Shown in pieces: positions 1-6,357 of a stretch of DNA of 8,892 bases (within the stretch, counting starts at the first letter, position 1; each line of letters begins with the position of its first letter). The stretch is from Tannerellaceae bacterium. GTDB lineage: Bacteria; Bacteroidota; Bacteroidia; Bacteroidales; Tannerellaceae. Made by a program: the position numbers and the translations under genes. The DNA is taken from contig JAITHO010000096.1 of assembly GCA_031279915.1 (NCBI GenBank), positions 1-8,892 on the forward strand, read 5' to 3'. The notes beneath the pieces are model-generated. The model saw nothing but the letters and a program-made list of their open reading frames with translations, did no database searches and was not told the DNA's origin.

Positions 1-1254
1 CTCCGCGGAGCGCCTATCAAGATTCAGGCCGATGGAAAAGTGTCAAAAGAGGTGCTGTCGTTTGCCAACGAGTTTGCCCGTATTATCCAGAAAAATCTGA
101 CGATTGAGATTGATAATAAGGGTGGATCGGTTTCGCTGGGCGATTATCACTACATTGTTTCGCCGGTAGAATGGATGATTCGAGAATTTGCACCCTACGA
201 CGCTGATATCCGGCCCGACCCCGACGCTTGGTCAAGAGCTTCGTGGTTTCAAGAATTTATGAGCAAGCGTGAAGCGCGCTTTGGCGATTATCTCTCGAAA
301 ATCCGTAGCCTTCAGCTTTCCATCAGCTATTTCATGAGCGACCTGCGTCATACCATTTATATGTCGCGATATACGGATGAGCTGGGGAAGAAAAAGAACC
401 CTTTCGACGCACGTTTGCTCCAAACCTTAATGATTCGCCCCGCTAAGGCCGAACGAAAACGCATACGGCTACCTAACGGAGAGATACGCAGCGCCGTCAG
501 ATTCCTCTTCGTTCCGCAACCCGGAGGCGACCTCCCCGAGGAAGCCATACCGGTAAGCGTGCCGCCTATATGGTTCGGAAAGCGCACTGCTTCGGCCATC
601 AAGCCTCTGCCGGTTTACATCACCGTACATGCCCTCAACCGTATGGAAGAGCGGATTGGATGCGCAAGCCAGGGAATAGTGCAGTTCGAAATCTTCAACG
701 CCTTCTTTGGAGCCAGCCGAAACAGAGAGGCGCTAATTTCGATCGGAATGGGAAGGTTCTTGATTGAATACAGACTCCGAGGAATGAAAGTGGGATACCT
801 CCTCATGAGCATGCCGCAATCGGTTATACTCGTGCACACATTCCTGATGATAACAAGTAATTCAACACCCGAAGGCGCTTTGCTACATAAGCAGCTCGGC
901 GTTGATAAGCTCGACAAAGAATATCTCGGCATAGATAAACTTTCAACATTCATACATTCGGATATTTTTCAGTACGAGGATATGCGAAACATATTCGTAC
1001 AAGCTGGATGCGGATCGCTGCTCGAACTGCATAAAGCCCTGATCAACGATTTCCTCTGGACAAGAGAAGGAGAAACAATACACCTCGCCGCACGAATGAG
1101 AGAGTATCTCAACAAAGACGACCAACAACCAAGCGAGGCCGACATCGACATCGTTGAAGGACAAGAATCGCAGCAAGAAGAAGAACTCAGCGATGTTGAG
1201 CCCGACGACGATATAATCCCTGATGATAACGATGAAGATGACGGAAACTTCTAA
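1..1254 (+). CDS. Hypothetical protein with acidic C-terminal tail, 5'-truncated by window edge
   Basis: I do not recognise this family. The frame is open back to base 1, so the gene probably starts outside the window. A GTG at 40 would give a 404-residue protein, but nothing marks it as the true start and the 13 codons before it read like normal protein. The visible part is a soluble mixed alpha/beta protein without a signal peptide or membrane segment. Numbering from the GTG, about residues 190-215 contain HALNRMEERIG, which resembles the 'HAxxRMxER' signature of small RelE/BrnT-like and DUF4258-type domains; this is a weak resemblance only. The last 45 or so residues are almost all Asp, Glu, Gln, Asn and Ser (for example DVEPDDDIIPDDNDEDDGNF), a disordered acidic tail as seen in proteins that bind basic partners or mimic nucleic acid. 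It lies 93 bp before the next gene and may or may not be transcribed with it. Confidence 0.8.
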   Translation, partial: LRGAPIKIQADGKVSKEVLSFANEFARIIQKNLTIEIDNKGGSVSLGDYHYIVSPVEWMIREFAPYDADIRPDPDAWSRASWFQEFMSKREARFGDYLSKIRSLQLSISYFMSDLRHTIYMSRYTDELGKKKNPFDARLLQTLMIRPAKAERKRIRLPNGEIRSAVRFLFVPQPGGDLPEEAIPVSVPPIWFGKRTASAIKPLPVYITVHALNRMEERIGCASQGIVQFEIFNAFFGASRNREALISIGMGRFLIEYRLRGMKVGYLLMSMPQSVILVHTFLMITSNSTPEGALLHKQLGVDKLDKEYLGIDKLSTFIHSDIFQYEDMRNIFVQAGCGSLLELHKALINDFLWTREGETIHLAARMREYLNKDDQQPSEADIDIVEGQESQQEEELSDVEPDDDIIPDDNDEDDGNF

Positions 1255-1347
1255 TACAAAATATATTTATAAAACCCTATACCTGGCAAAACGGATAAGC
1301 CCTTTTTTATTTATTATTCTCGCACAGCGCTCAAATCAAAAATTCAA

Positions 1348-2118
1348 ATGAAAATCGTATTTATAGGAGCAGGAAACCTAGCGACCTGCATGGCTTTAGA
1401 AATGCAAAAAGCCGGAATGACTATCGGACAAGTTTACAGCAGAACCGAAGAACATGCCGAATCATTAGCAAAAAAGCTCAACTGCCGATGGACTGTCAAA
1501 CTAAGCGACATTCACACCGACGCTAACCTCTACATCTTCGCCCTCAGAGACACCGTAATCCCTGAAGTAATCGCACAAGTGGCGCCTAACGACGGGCTAT
1601 GGGTACACACCGCAGGAAGCTTGCACATCAACGTTTTTGACGGATACAATGCACGATACGGAGTCTTCTATCCGCTGCAAACCTTCACGCGAAACAGAAG
1701 AGTCAGGCTCGAAGGAACTCCCATCTTCATCGAAGCCAAGGAAGCCGACGACCTGAAAATGCTCCGGAAGGTAGCCATCGCTCTCTCAGGAAACGCCCAG
1801 GAAGCGGATTCTAACAAACGGAAATACATACATCTCGCCGCTGTATTCGCATGCAATTTCAGCAACCACATGTATCATATCGCCGCCAAAATACTCGCCG
1901 AACAAGGAATATCACACGAAGTTTTCCTGCCGCTAATCGCCGAAACAGCCGACAAGCTCCACGAACTATCGCCCGCCGACGCACAAACAGGGCCCGCACT
2001 CAGATTCGATCAGGCAGTCATGAAACAACAGCTCGAACTGATCAACGATCCGGCGGCGCAAACAATCTACAAGCTCATCAGTCAGAATATTTTTAGCGAA
2101 AAGATAAGCCATGAGTAG
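1348..2118 (+). CDS. Rossmann-fold DUF2520 protein (NADP-oxidoreductase-like)
   Basis: A 256-residue protein with an N-terminal dinucleotide-binding fold. It opens with [12 protein letters not shown], a GxGNxA loop at residues 7-12 as in F420-dependent NADP oxidoreductase and pyrroline-5-carboxylate reductase relatives. The C-terminal half matches what I know of DUF2520: FYPLQTF at about 107-113, a long helix around [18 protein letters not shown] (159-176), and QTGPALRFD at 213-221 near the end. Members are predicted soluble NAD(P)-binding oxidoreductases or dehydrogenase-like proteins; the substrate is not established. The ATG start gives the Rossmann strand at residue 2, as is usual. The last 8 bp overlap the KdsC-like gene, which suggests translational coupling. 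It is probably the first gene of the four-gene operon, because the 93 bp before it are A/T-rich and noncoding, but no clear promoter is visible there. Confidence 0.9.
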   Translation: MKIVFIGAGNLATCMALEMQKAGMTIGQVYSRTEEHAESLAKKLNCRWTVKLSDIHTDANLYIFALRDTVIPEVIAQVAPNDGLWVHTAGSLHINVFDGYNARYGVFYPLQTFTRNRRVRLEGTPIFIEAKEADDLKMLRKVAIALSGNAQEADSNKRKYIHLAAVFACNFSNHMYHIAAKILAEQGISHEVFLPLIAETADKLHELSPADAQTGPALRFDQAVMKQQLELINDPAAQTIYKLISQNIFSEKISHE

Positions 2119-2632
2119 CATTCCTTACGATCTGAAGCGCATCAAAGCTGTCGTCTTTGACGTCGACGGAGTTCTCTCCAGAAACACAATCTCACTGCTA
2201 TCCGACGGAGATCCGATGCGAACCGTCAACATCAAAGACGGATATGCCCTGCAACTTGCCGTCAAGAAAAACCTGCACGTTGGAATCATCACCGGAGCAC
2301 GAACATCTTCGCTGATAGCCAGATTCGCCAGGCTCGGAATTAACCATATCTACCTCGGAAGCTACGTCAAGCTCGACGATTACTACGACTTCCGAGCAAT
2401 CACACAGCTCAAAGACGACGAAATCCTCTACGCCGGCGACGATATTCCCGACTACCAAGTAATGACCGTTGCCGGACTGCCCGTCGCTCCAGCCGACGCA
2501 GCGCCCGAAATCAAACAAATCGCACGGTACATCTCGCCCTACAAAGGAGGAGATGGGGTTGCACGCGACGTTATCGAACAAATAATGAAAGTTCAAGGAC
2601 TATGGATGGACGACGAGGCTTTCGGGTGGTAG
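2111..2632 (+). CDS. kdsC: KdsC-like HAD phosphatase (KDO-8-phosphate phosphatase family)
   Basis: A 173-residue cap-less HAD-superfamily phosphatase of the KdsC/YrbI type. The nucleophile motif is FDVDGVLS at residues 16-23 (Asp17 nucleophile, Asp19 general acid/base). Motif II is the ITG at about 60-62, the motif III Lys is probably Lys87 in GSYVKLDDY, and motif IV is AGDDIPD at 108-114. The C-terminal stretch [14 protein letters not shown] matches the family's GGxGAxREVxExI closure. Family members remove phosphate from KDO-8-phosphate on the way to the inner sugar of lipopolysaccharide; some relatives act on other sugar phosphates such as KDN-9-P. The length is typical of the family. The usual DVDGVLTDG reads DVDGVLSRN here, a mild departure. 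It starts inside the end of the DUF2520 gene and overlaps the Maf gene by 31 bp. I am sure of the family and less sure of the exact substrate. Confidence 0.88.
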   Translation: MSSIPYDLKRIKAVVFDVDGVLSRNTISLLSDGDPMRTVNIKDGYALQLAVKKNLHVGIITGARTSSLIARFARLGINHIYLGSYVKLDDYYDFRAITQLKDDEILYAGDDIPDYQVMTVAGLPVAPADAAPEIKQIARYISPYKGGDGVARDVIEQIMKVQGLWMDDEAFGW

Positions 2633-3222
2633 AGCACAACATTCCCGCAAACTTGCAGGGACGGAACATTATCCTCGGATCGCAGTCGCCGCGAAGACTT
2701 GAGCTCCTGACAGGCGTAAAGCTTCCATTCATCGTGAAGATCATCGACAACATCGACGAATCCTTCCCTCCTAACTTGCCCGTCAACGAAATCCCCATCT
2801 ACATAGCCCAGAAAAAAGCAGACGCATACCTCACAAGCATGCTCGACAACGACATCCTCATCACCGCCGACACAATCGTCGAAATCAACAACCGCATGCT
2901 CGGCAAACCAATCAATCGCGACGAAGCCATCAGCATGCTACATACACTCGCCGGACAAACGCATCACGTCATCACCGGAGTTTGCATCACCGCAAAACAT
3001 AAAGCTGTGACCTTCTCAACACTCTCGTCTGTCGACGTCGCGCCACTAAGCTCCAGCGAAATCGAATACTACGTCGACGCCTTTCAGCCATACGACAAAG
3101 CCGGAGCTTACGGCATACAGGAATGGTTTGGATACGTCGCCGTCGAACGCATCGAAGGATCGTTTTACAACGTCATGGGGCTGCCCGTGCAGCGCCTCTA
3201 CCGAGAACTCTTACGCTTCTGA
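2602..3222 (+). CDS. maf: Maf-family nucleoside triphosphate pyrophosphatase (dTTP/UTP type)
   Basis: A 206-residue Maf/HAM1-like house-cleaning enzyme that hydrolyses non-canonical or excess nucleoside triphosphates to monophosphate and pyrophosphate in the cytoplasm. Visible motifs in order are [11 protein letters not shown] (26-36, phosphate-binding loop), Glu53 in [15 protein letters not shown] (68-76), ADTIV with catalytic Asp90, GKP (101-103), THHVITGV (120-127), DKAGAYGIQ (165-173) and [10 protein letters not shown] (186-195). The DKAGAYGIQ form is the one usual in the YhdE/dTTP-UTP-preferring branch. The ATG at 2602 adds about 20 residues before the conserved core and makes a 31-bp overlap with the KdsC-like gene; a GTG at 2626 would trim eight residues and still overlap. 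Both starts are possible, since the first 18 residues are not conserved family sequence. The next gene begins 3 bp after the stop, so co-transcription is likely. Confidence 0.93.
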   Translation: MDGRRGFRVVEHNIPANLQGRNIILGSQSPRRLELLTGVKLPFIVKIIDNIDESFPPNLPVNEIPIYIAQKKADAYLTSMLDNDILITADTIVEINNRMLGKPINRDEAISMLHTLAGQTHHVITGVCITAKHKAVTFSTLSSVDVAPLSSSEIEYYVDAFQPYDKAGAYGIQEWFGYVAVERIEGSFYNVMGLPVQRLYRELLRF

Positions 3223-3225
3223 ACC

Positions 3226-3927
3226 ATGACTGTCGACCTCTGCCTCTCTCCCGCGCTCTATCCACTTTATCATAGCGACGACAAAGTAGTAGTCGTGACC
3301 GATATTTTTCGGGCAACAACCACCATCGTCACCGCTTTTCACAACGGAGCACGCAGCATACGGCCCGTGGCAACCGTTGACGAAGCCCAACAAGCCAAAG
3401 AGGCCGGAATGCTCGTCGGAGCCGAACGCAACGTTCAGCGATGCGACTTCGCCGACTTTGGGAACTCGCCCTTCGATTATTCGTCAAGCAAAGTATATCA
3501 GCAGGACATTGTATTCACCACCACCAACGGAACCAAGGCTGTTGTCGCCGCACGCAAAGCATTCGCCATCGCAGCCGGAGCATTCGTCAATATCAGCGCC
3601 GTGGCAGAGTGGTGCGTTCGTCACGGGAGGAACGTCAATGTTCTTGCTTCTGCCTGGGAAGACAGGCCGAACCTCGAAGACACACTCTTCGGAGGAGCCC
3701 TCATTTCCGCGCTTATACCCTGCGGATTCCGCACCGCCTCCGACGCCGCGCAAATGGCCCTCGACCTCTGGCGACTACATCGGCACAACCTTAAATCTTC
3801 TGTCATGCAGTGCGAGCACTACGCCAGATTGCGGGCCAACGGCCTCGAAGATTCCGTGGATTACTGTTTGAGCCGCGACCTGGCGCCCGTCGTACCCGAA
3901 GTACGCGACGGAATCTTTGTTTGCTGA
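3226..3927 (+). CDS. comB: ComB-family 2-phosphosulfolactate phosphatase-like protein
   Basis: A 233-residue protein of the ComB family, Mg2+-dependent acid phosphatases that convert 2-phosphosulfolactate to sulfolactate in methanogen coenzyme M synthesis. Family signatures are clear: DIFRATTTI (26-34), a conserved acidic/aromatic block with GAERN and FADFGNSPFDY (65-85), TTTNGTKAV (98-106), and EDTLFGGALI at about 151-160. The protein is cytosolic, with no signal peptide. ComB homologues are widespread in bacteria that do not make coenzyme M, where the substrate is usually unknown. No other coenzyme M or sulfolactate genes are visible here, so the enzyme name gives the family and not a proven reaction. 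It is the last gene of the tight four-gene set and ends 30 bp before the convergent histidine kinase gene. Confidence 0.9.
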   Translation: MTVDLCLSPALYPLYHSDDKVVVVTDIFRATTTIVTAFHNGARSIRPVATVDEAQQAKEAGMLVGAERNVQRCDFADFGNSPFDYSSSKVYQQDIVFTTTNGTKAVVAARKAFAIAAGAFVNISAVAEWCVRHGRNVNVLASAWEDRPNLEDTLFGGALISALIPCGFRTASDAAQMALDLWRLHRHNLKSSVMQCEHYARLRANGLEDSVDYCLSRDLAPVVPEVRDGIFVC

Positions 3928-3947
3928 GGCTTCTTACATGCCCTCAG
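3924..3947. terminator. Candidate bidirectional terminator hairpin
   Basis: CTGAGG at 3924-3929 pairs with CCTCAG at 3942-3947 (6 bp, with a possible further C-G across a bulge), leaving a loop of about 12 nt. It overlaps the comB stop and lies in the 30-bp gap between converging genes, followed on the plus strand by a short T-rich stretch (ATTCTTTTA). The position is right for terminating both transcripts, but the stem is short and the U-tract poor. Confidence 0.4.
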
Positions 3948-3957
3948 AACAATTCTT

Positions 3958-5865
3958 TTACTCTATAACAAATTCAGCAATAGCCTCCGTGCCGCCTCCG
4001 ATTTCGGAGGAGATATGGAAGTGGCCGCCGAGCGAGGCTACTCGGGTGCGGATGTTACCCAAGCCCATTCCCTTGCCGGCGATGGAGGTATCAAAGCCAA
4101 CTCCATTGTCTTGAACGATTAGGGCGATGCGATGTAGCTCTTGCATTATCTGAACCTGGATCTGCGATGCGCGGGCATGCTTCAGGGCATTGTTCACGAG
4201 TTCATACGAGATGCGGTATACCACCTCCTCCAGCTGCGGCTTCAATCGCTCGTCGCTGCCGTACCAATCGAAAACGATTTTGCCTGAAGGGACGTTGCAA
4301 AACTCGGCAACGGCCTTGCGCAGTCCGTGCTTGCTCAGAGCATCGGGCATCAGATGATTCGACACCCGGCGTAGCTCGAGCATTGAATCGTCGAGAATCT
4401 TAATGGCGTTGTTGAAGCGATCAACTCCAAGATTATCGAAGCTGGCAACCTGCCTTACGCTCTCAAGATTAAGCTTAAGGCCCGTGAGCATGCCGCCGAG
4501 GCCATCGTGAAGGTCGCGGGCGATCCGGATGCGCTCCTTAAGCTCGCCGTCGAGCTGCGATTGGGTTGCGATAAGCAGCTTTTCCTGCTCCAGGCGCATT
4601 ATCTCGCGCTCCATGAAAAGCCTCTTCTGCTCAATCCATCGCCACAGCAAAAACAGAGCAGCCAGGGCAAGCAGCAGAACAGCAACGACGGCAATGCTCA
4701 AGCCGCGAAGCAGAGCACGCTCCTTCTCGAGCGCCTGGATCTGAAGTTCCTTGCGCTCGGTTTCGTACTTCACGTTAAGCTCTTCCACCGCGCGCAGCAT
4801 TGATTCGTTCACCAGGATAGCCTGAACGGAGTCGAGAGCAACCTTCCAGCGATTGCGGGCGGCGAAATCCCCTCGGGCAGCGGCGAGCTCCCAGAGGAAG
4901 GAGATAGCGTTTTTCTCCTCCGATCGGATGCCGTGGCTCTGCGCGATTTGGAGGTTGCGGTTCGCTGCGGCTTCGGCCTCTGCGAACTTTTTGCGGAACA
5001 TGGCCACCTTCCCAAGTCCTATGTTTGCAACGCAAAATTCGCGGGGATAGGCGTCGGCCTTAAAAACGGCTATCGCTTTGAGGTACTCCACCGCGCTCTC
5101 GTCAGTGCGGTTCTGCCTGAAAAGAATATTGCCCATGGCGTTATGCACATTGGCTTCGAGCACGGCATTGTTGTTCAGCGAGGCTATCCGCAAAGCTTTT
5201 TGGAGGCAGGCCAGAGCCTTCTCATCCTCCGGCGGACGCAGGCTGTGATAACTTGTTGCAAGGCTCTGCAAACTATATCCAAATGCATCGCTAAGGGTGT
5301 CGGTTTGCATCTCTAAAGATTTTTGGCCGTAGCGTATGGCGTAGTCGTACTTACCAATCAGCGCGTAAATGCTCTTTATCTGGTTGTAGAGTTGCCCTGT
5401 TTCCTCGCGGTAGTCATTGTCCTCAAAATACTCCAAAGCTTCCAGATAACAGGACATAGCCGTCTCGTTGAATCCTTTTAAAAGATAGCAGGCTCCTATG
5501 TTCCATTGTTCTATTGCCGCCTGATAATTATCCGAATGTTTGTGCGCCAAAGCCAGCATTTTTTTATTCTGGGCTATGGCCTCGTCGTATTTGCCTTGTT
5601 GATATAAAATGAAGGAATAATAGTCGGAAGCATAATACAGGCCGTGCAGATAGTTAAGCTTGCCGCTCAGCGCTTGGGCCTTCAGATGATATTCAGCAGC
5701 CGGTTGCAGCTTGCCGCTCTTGCGATAATTTTCTCCTATGTCGATGTAAAGAAGAACGGCTGCGGTATCCTCTTTTGTATGCGGAAGCAGTTGCAGCAGG
5801 CTGTCCAAAGGAGCAGCCTGCGCAACTGACGCATAGAGAATAAAGAACAATAGAGTTTTATTCAA
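3958..5865 (-). CDS. Membrane TPR sensor histidine kinase (HisKA_3 / NarX-DegS class), TTG start
   Basis: A 635-residue sensor kinase. Residues 1-17 (MNKTLLFFILYASVAQA) form a signal peptide with likely cleavage before Ala-Pro. About 35-340 are helical repeats of TPR type, for example blocks with YxxGKYDEAI (about 88-97) and IGKYDYAI (170-177), probably periplasmic. A coiled segment (about 355-386) leads to one membrane helix at about 388-408, then a cytoplasmic coiled linker. The HisKA_3 H-box is ARDLHDGLGGML with phospho-acceptor His453. The ATPase domain shows the N-box ELVNNALKHA (555-564), G1 DNGVGFD (586-592) and G2 GKGMGLGNI (597-605). Partners are normally NarL/LuxR-type response regulators, and one lies at the right edge of the window. 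The start is TTG at 5865: no ATG or GTG is in frame upstream before the stop at 5884-5886, and TTG places the signal peptide correctly. The ligand is unknown. Confidence 0.93.
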   Translation of the reverse strand: MNKTLLFFILYASVAQAAPLDSLLQLLPHTKEDTAAVLLYIDIGENYRKSGKLQPAAEYHLKAQALSGKLNYLHGLYYASDYYSFILYQQGKYDEAIAQNKKMLALAHKHSDNYQAAIEQWNIGACYLLKGFNETAMSCYLEALEYFEDNDYREETGQLYNQIKSIYALIGKYDYAIRYGQKSLEMQTDTLSDAFGYSLQSLATSYHSLRPPEDEKALACLQKALRIASLNNNAVLEANVHNAMGNILFRQNRTDESAVEYLKAIAVFKADAYPREFCVANIGLGKVAMFRKKFAEAEAAANRNLQIAQSHGIRSEEKNAISFLWELAAARGDFAARNRWKVALDSVQAILVNESMLRAVEELNVKYETERKELQIQALEKERALLRGLSIAVVAVLLLALAALFLLWRWIEQKRLFMEREIMRLEQEKLLIATQSQLDGELKERIRIARDLHDGLGGMLTGLKLNLESVRQVASFDNLGVDRFNNAIKILDDSMLELRRVSNHLMPDALSKHGLRKAVAEFCNVPSGKIVFDWYGSDERLKPQLEEVVYRISYELVNNALKHARASQIQVQIMQELHRIALIVQDNGVGFDTSIAGKGMGLGNIRTRVASLGGHFHISSEIGGGTEAIAEFVIE

Positions 5866-5890
5866 AACTAAATGTTGGATGCTTTAAACG

Positions 5891-5919
5891 AAAAGGTAGT
5901 TGACCGGGCACAGGGCCAA
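5891..5919 (-). promoter_or_regulatory. Weak candidate promoter for the histidine kinase gene
   Basis: On the minus strand TACCTTTT (5898 to 5891) differs by one base from the Bacteroidetes -7 box TAnnTTTG. A TTG at 5919-5917 lies 18 nt upstream, where the -33 TTTG is expected (usual spacing 19-21). It would start transcription about 20 nt before the TTG start codon. One mismatch in each box and the short spacer keep this tentative; read-through from the 78-aa gene is the alternative. Confidence 0.28.
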
Positions 5920-5940
5920 GCTACCCTAAATTTTCAACAT

Positions 5941-5951
5941 TTGACGGTCAA
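5941..5951. promoter_or_regulatory. Operator-like dyad TTGAC-G-GTCAA
   Basis: TTGACGGTCAA is a perfect 5-bp inverted repeat around one central base, in the 93-bp gap between the 78-aa gene and the histidine kinase gene. A further half site TTGACC lies at 5900-5905, beside the candidate kinase promoter. The form and position suit a regulator-binding site. No bound protein can be named from sequence. Confidence 0.3.
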
Positions 5952-5958
5952 TAGGGCT

Positions 5959-6195
5959 TTAGCCGTTCCCTCCTTCCTCAGGTGTGTTATTATTCCCTGG
6001 TTTCTTCGGAAACAGAGCTTCCTCAACGGCCTTGGCTGCCTTGGTCAGCTTAGCCTTGTCGTTTGAGAGCAGAACCATAGAGATGATCCCTTCCTTAATT
6101 GCCTTTGTTTCGATGACGTCCTTCAGATCCTTCACGTCGTTCAGCAGAGAGGCAAGGCGCATGGCCTCGAGCTTGTCCAATTCTTTTCGTTCCAT
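5959..6195 (-). CDS. Small charged hypothetical protein (78 aa)
   Basis: I do not recognise this protein. It starts MERKELDKLEAMRLASLLND and is strongly helical and rich in Lys, Glu, Asp, Leu and Ala through about residue 62, then ends in a Pro/Gly/Asn tail (KKPGNNNTPEEGGNG) that is probably disordered. There is no signal peptide, membrane segment, cysteine or known motif. Support for its being real is good for so short a gene: an ATG start, an A/T-rich leader typical of Bacteroidetes, and a promoter-like TATCTTTG box about 77 bp upstream with a terminator-like hairpin just before that, making an independent unit. The opposite-strand frame is also open (5984-6211), but it has no matching signals. 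It may be co-transcribed with the histidine kinase gene 93 bp downstream. Confidence 0.68.
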   Translation of the reverse strand: MERKELDKLEAMRLASLLNDVKDLKDVIETKAIKEGIISMVLLSNDKAKLTKAAKAVEEALFPKKPGNNNTPEEGGNG

Positions 6196-6271
6196 GATAT
6201 ATTATTTTTAAGATTAAACATTATGCCGCTCGACAACCGGATAAAAAACTCTCCTCTGCGAGCCGACGACG

Positions 6272-6303
6272 CAAAGATATATACTAAATATCTTCTAAAA
6301 ATA
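6272..6303 (-). promoter_or_regulatory. Bacteroidetes-type promoter upstream of the 78-aa gene
   Basis: On the minus strand TATCTTTG (6279 to 6272) is an exact fit to the -7 consensus TAnnTTTG, and a T-rich tract (TATTTTT, 6303 to 6297) occupies the -33 region in place of TTTG. Transcription would begin near 6265, giving a leader of about 70 nt before the ATG at 6195. The leader contains a T6 run (around 6243-6248) but no convincing riboswitch. The upstream element coincides with the T-tract of the preceding hairpin. Confidence 0.6.
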
Positions 6304-6322
6304 CCCCCACCTTAGGGTATTT
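6297..6322 (-). terminator. Terminator-like hairpin after the repeat array
   Basis: On the minus strand AAATACCC (6322 to 6315) and GGGTATTT (6306 to 6299) form a perfect 8-bp stem around an 8-nt loop, and the T-run ending the stem extends two bases further, to 6297. It is the first terminator-like structure downstream of recQ, so the recQ transcript would include the whole 41-bp array. A second small dyad, CCTTCAGTGAAGG (plus strand, 6324-6336), lies just beside it. The U-tract is short, so termination may be partial. Confidence 0.5.
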
Positions 6323-6357
6323 ACCTTCAGTGAAGGCCCAAAGACAAGCCCCGCCAG

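Noticed and set aside
1255..1347. Terminator or promoter in the gap before the DUF2520 gene
   Set aside because: The T-run at about 1304-1310 follows only a 3-bp possible stem, and the TATATTTA at 1262-1269 lacks a matching upstream box at the right spacing. Neither is strong enough to annotate.
4775..5035. Arg- and Gly-rich minus-strand frames within the kinase gene
   Set aside because: They are frame-shifted shadows of the TPR kinase reading frame, with composition typical of out-of-frame translation.
5984..6211. Plus-strand frame opposite the 78-aa gene
   Set aside because: It is the antisense shadow of the minus-strand gene, which has the promoter box, leader and plausible protein composition.
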